DNA of 64,000 bases from Mariniblastus sp964414815 (GTDB lineage Bacteria > Planctomycetota > Planctomycetia > Pirellulales > Pirellulaceae), in contig CAYPXY010000014.1 of NCBI GenBank assembly GCA_964414815.1, positions 29,753-93,752 on the forward strand. The letters run 5' to 3'. The position numbers and the translations under genes are program-made. Below the pieces are notes generated by a model. That model was not told the DNA's origin, ran no database searches, and worked only from the letters and a program-made list of their open reading frames with translations. Shown in pieces: positions 61,596-64,000 of this stretch; position 1 is the first letter of the stretch, and each line of letters starts with the position of its first letter.

Positions 61596-63911
61596 ATGTC
61601 TCTGCCCATTGTCCAAAACATTCCACCCAACCCATCCGCAATTAGTTTGCTCATTAAGGGCATGTCGTGCGCCAGTTGCGTCGGTCACGTGGAAGCCGCA
61701 CTCTCCAAGGTCGAAGGTGTACGCAGTGTCGCGGTCAACCTTGCGACCGAACGAGCAGAAATTCAGGTCACTCGGCCGGTGGATCGTGGGGTTCTGATTC
61801 AGGCTGTCAGGAAAGCTGGCTATGACGTGCCGGATGAAGGACCGGAGAGCGTTATCGAGCTTTCAGATACCCGCACGAAGGATGCTGAGCTTGCTGGGCT
61901 GAAATTTAATCTGATGCTGGCGGTTGGGCTGGCGTTACCGGTGTTTATTCTCGAAATGGGATCCCACCTCATACCGAGCATGCACGGATGGGTCATGAAC
62001 ACGATGGGGATAAGGCAAAGCTGGTATCTCCAGTTTGTTCTGACCACGCTAGTGCTGCTGATTCCGGGGAGACCCTTTTATTTCAAGGGAATTCCAGCAC
62101 TGCTTCGTTTGAAACCGGATATGAATTCGTTGGTTGCTGTGGGCACGCTGTCAGCCTACGCTTATTCGGTTGTGGCAACCTTTGTCCCGCGTCTGTTGCC
62201 GGAAGGGACCGTGCATGTGTACTACGAAGCAGCCGCGGTCATCGTGGCACTGATTCTGCTGGGTCGCTTTCTCGAAGCCCGAGCCAAGGGACGGACGTCG
62301 GAAGCCATCAAGCGGCTGGTGGGGCTACAGGCCAGAATGGCCCATGTCTTGCGCAGCGGAAACGTTGTCGATGTTCCTGTCGGGGAAGTGGAGCTGGGAG
62401 ATCGGGTCGAAGTGCGTCCGGGAGAACAGGTGCCGGTCGATGGTGAAATCGTCGAAGGGCAAAGTTATGTAGACGAGTCGATGGTCACCGGAGAGCCGAT
62501 TCCAGTAGAAAAGGTGCAAGGCCACCGTGTCATTGGGGGAACCGTCAATCAAACCGGCGCATTCACCCTTCGAGCTACAGCCGTGGGAGAGCAGACGGTA
62601 TTGGCTCAGATTATTCGCTTGGTCGAGCAGGCTCAAGGCTCCAAGCTGCCGATTCAGGCCGTCGTCGACAAAATCACATTGTGGTTTGTCCCCGCAGTGA
62701 TGGCCGTGGCGGCGCTCACGTTCTTGGTCTGGCTGATTGTCGGTCCTGCGCCGGCGTTGACACTTGCCTTGGTCAATGCAGTTGCCGTACTGATCATTGC
62801 CTGCCCGTGTGCAATGGGGCTGGCGACGCCGACTTCGATCATGGTCGGCACGGGACGCGGTGCGGAGTTAGGCATTCTGTTCCGCAAGGGCGAGGCATTG
62901 CAACTGCTCAAAGATGCCAAAGTGGTCGCGCTCGATAAAACGGGGACGGTGACGGAAGGCCGGCCTGTGTTGACCGACCTGGAATTGGCCGAAGGTTTTG
63001 CACGAGCGAAGGTGCTTGGGTATGTCGCAGCGGCTGAATCGCGTTCGGAGCATCCGATTGGCCAAGCGATCGTCGAAGCCGCTCAACGAGAACACATCGC
63101 GATACCAAGTGCGGAGAATTTTGAATCGATTACCGGAATGGGATTGCGAGCGACCGTCGATGGCCGGCGCGTGGAGATCGGTGCCGACCGCTTGATGCGA
63201 CAGTTGGGATTCGACATCAATCCGTTCACTACGGTGGCCGAACGCCTGGGTCAGGAAGGCAAGTCGCCGCTCTACGCAGCCATCGACGGGAGGTTAGCGG
63301 CCATCATCGCGGTCGCGGATCCCGTCAAGTCAGACGCAGTGAGTGCGATTTCCTCGCTGCATCAATTGGGTTTGAAAGTCGCGATGATCACCGGCGACAA
63401 TGCACACACCGCGCATGCCATTGCTACCCAAGTGGGAATCGATCAAGTCATAGCGGAAGTGCTTCCCAAAGGCAAGGTTCAGGCCGTTCAAATATTGAAA
63501 TCCAACTATGGCCGCTTGGCCTTTGTCGGAGATGGAATCAATGATGCTCCCGCATTGGCAACGGCGGATGTGGGCATCGCGATTGGCACCGGAACCGATG
63601 TGGCGATTGAATCGGCTGACGTCGTACTGATGTCGGGTAATCTGCAAGGAATCCCCAACGCCATCGCGCTATCGAAAGCAACCATCGGCAACATCCGGCA
63701 AAACCTGTTTTGGGCTTTCGCGTACAACACCGTATTGATTCCTGTGGCAGCGGGAGTACTGTATCCCATTTGGGGGGTGTTACTCTCACCGATTTTTGCC
63801 GCAGGAGCGATGGCGTTGTCCAGCGTATTCGTACTCATCAACGCCCTGCGTTTGCGTCGCTTTGAGCCACCCGCCGACGGTGCGAGTAACCCAACCGTTC
63901 AGGAGCGATAA
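61596..63911 (+). CDS. copA: Copper-translocating P-type ATPase
   Basis: 771 residues. Exports Cu(I) at the cost of ATP. N-terminal heavy-metal domain LIKGMSCASCVGHVEAAL with the Cys-x-x-Cys ligands, eight membrane segments, the ion-selective CPC in VLIIACPCAMGLATP, phosphorylation site DKTGTVTEG, the His-Pro motif SEHPIGQAI, TGDN and the hinge GDGINDAPALATADVG. The arrangement and the CPC-type core make copper or silver the likely ion. The stop codon at 63909-63911 lies inside the GTTTAGC-type repeat word (63903 onwards). No CopZ or regulator gene is within the window; the last 89 bases hold only that repeat and flanking sequence. Confidence 0.94.
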   Translation: MSLPIVQNIPPNPSAISLLIKGMSCASCVGHVEAALSKVEGVRSVAVNLATERAEIQVTRPVDRGVLIQAVRKAGYDVPDEGPESVIELSDTRTKDAELAGLKFNLMLAVGLALPVFILEMGSHLIPSMHGWVMNTMGIRQSWYLQFVLTTLVLLIPGRPFYFKGIPALLRLKPDMNSLVAVGTLSAYAYSVVATFVPRLLPEGTVHVYYEAAAVIVALILLGRFLEARAKGRTSEAIKRLVGLQARMAHVLRSGNVVDVPVGEVELGDRVEVRPGEQVPVDGEIVEGQSYVDESMVTGEPIPVEKVQGHRVIGGTVNQTGAFTLRATAVGEQTVLAQIIRLVEQAQGSKLPIQAVVDKITLWFVPAVMAVAALTFLVWLIVGPAPALTLALVNAVAVLIIACPCAMGLATPTSIMVGTGRGAELGILFRKGEALQLLKDAKVVALDKTGTVTEGRPVLTDLELAEGFARAKVLGYVAAAESRSEHPIGQAIVEAAQREHIAIPSAENFESITGMGLRATVDGRRVEIGADRLMRQLGFDINPFTTVAERLGQEGKSPLYAAIDGRLAAIIAVADPVKSDAVSAISSLHQLGLKVAMITGDNAHTAHAIATQVGIDQVIAEVLPKGKVQAVQILKSNYGRLAFVGDGINDAPALATADVGIAIGTGTDVAIESADVVLMSGNLQGIPNAIALSKATIGNIRQNLFWAFAYNTVLIPVAAGVLYPIWGVLLSPIFAAGAMALSSVFVLINALRLRRFEPPADGASNPTVQER

Positions 63912-63935
63912 AACGTTTAGCCGCAAGCCGAAGCC
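63903..63935 (+). repeat. GTTTAGC-GCAAG repeat at the copA stop
   Basis: GAGCGATAAAACGTTTAGCC and following GCAAGCCGAAGC. It starts over the last codons of copA and includes its TAA. Sister of the word at 55896. Confidence 0.6.
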
Positions 63936-64000
63936 GACCACCATCGGTTTGCAACGATCATAAAAAAGCAGGTCGACTCATGGTTGACGCTGAAAGATCC

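Noticed and set aside
61525..61797. A 90-codon frame overlapping the start of copA
   Set aside because: It overlaps the clear heavy-metal-binding domain of copA in another frame.

Overview
The window looks like a chromosomal segment of a planctomycete, most likely of the Pirellula/Rhodopirellula kind. The grounds are a DUF1559 prepilin-like protein next to a small carboxypeptidase-regulatory-type lipoprotein, a planctomycete/verrucomicrobial small basic protein, a shortened second SecA-like ATPase, futalosine-pathway menaquinone genes, and intergenic hairpins with AACCCGAAGCG-type arms. This assignment is inference from gene content. There are no rRNA, tRNA, phage or intact insertion-sequence genes, and most genes are housekeeping. 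A run of ten N at 35504-35513 shows that the sequence is a draft assembly.

Layout. 1-14.2 kb: XerC/D recombinase (cut by the window edge), a DUF937-type membrane protein, a DEAD-box RNA helicase behind a long structured leader, ribulose-phosphate epimerase coupled to a catalytically dead histidine-phosphatase-like protein, an HD-GYP receptor, the DUF1559/lipoprotein pair, an amino-acid permease and a KefB-type antiporter with RCK and PTS-EIIA domains. 14.3-24.7 kb: a CNNM/CorC-type protein that also ends in an EIIA domain, formate-THF ligase with DUF2237, divergent pyruvate kinase and phosphoglycerate kinase, an exo/endonuclease-phosphatase-family lipoprotein, AstA and a membrane protein. 24.9-35.1 kb: fumarase, small basic protein, FHA protein, AspRS, an HI0933-type flavoprotein, an orphan ribbon-helix-helix protein, a Tat-exported TIM-barrel protein and AroA. 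35.1-35.5 kb: G-rich heptamer and 14-mer tandem arrays plus the assembly gap. 35.5-45.3 kb: an LplT-PlsC-acyl-ACP-ligase fusion with two glycosyltransferases, a DinB-like protein, an extended adenylate kinase, and mqnB-mqnD. 45.4-64 kb: a lipoprotein/SecA-like operon, PolX, GlmS, a PQQ-propeller protein, a second exo/endonuclease-phosphatase-family protein, yidD-rnpA, a secreted domain protein, MutY-LeuS and a copper P-type ATPase.

Two things stand out. First, the intergenic DNA carries several dispersed palindromic families. The clearest is a 112-bp element present five times, always flanked by TTA on both sides, with terminal inverted repeats, an inner hairpin and compensatory base changes. 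Two copies sit exactly at TAA stop codons and a third supplies the end of aspS, as expected if the element inserts into TTA/TAA and duplicates it. Second, the divergent gene pair at 14.2 kb encodes two different membrane transport-type proteins that both end in EIIA(Ntr)-like domains with the phospho-acceptor His in place. This suggests one phosphorelay acting on cation transport at two points.
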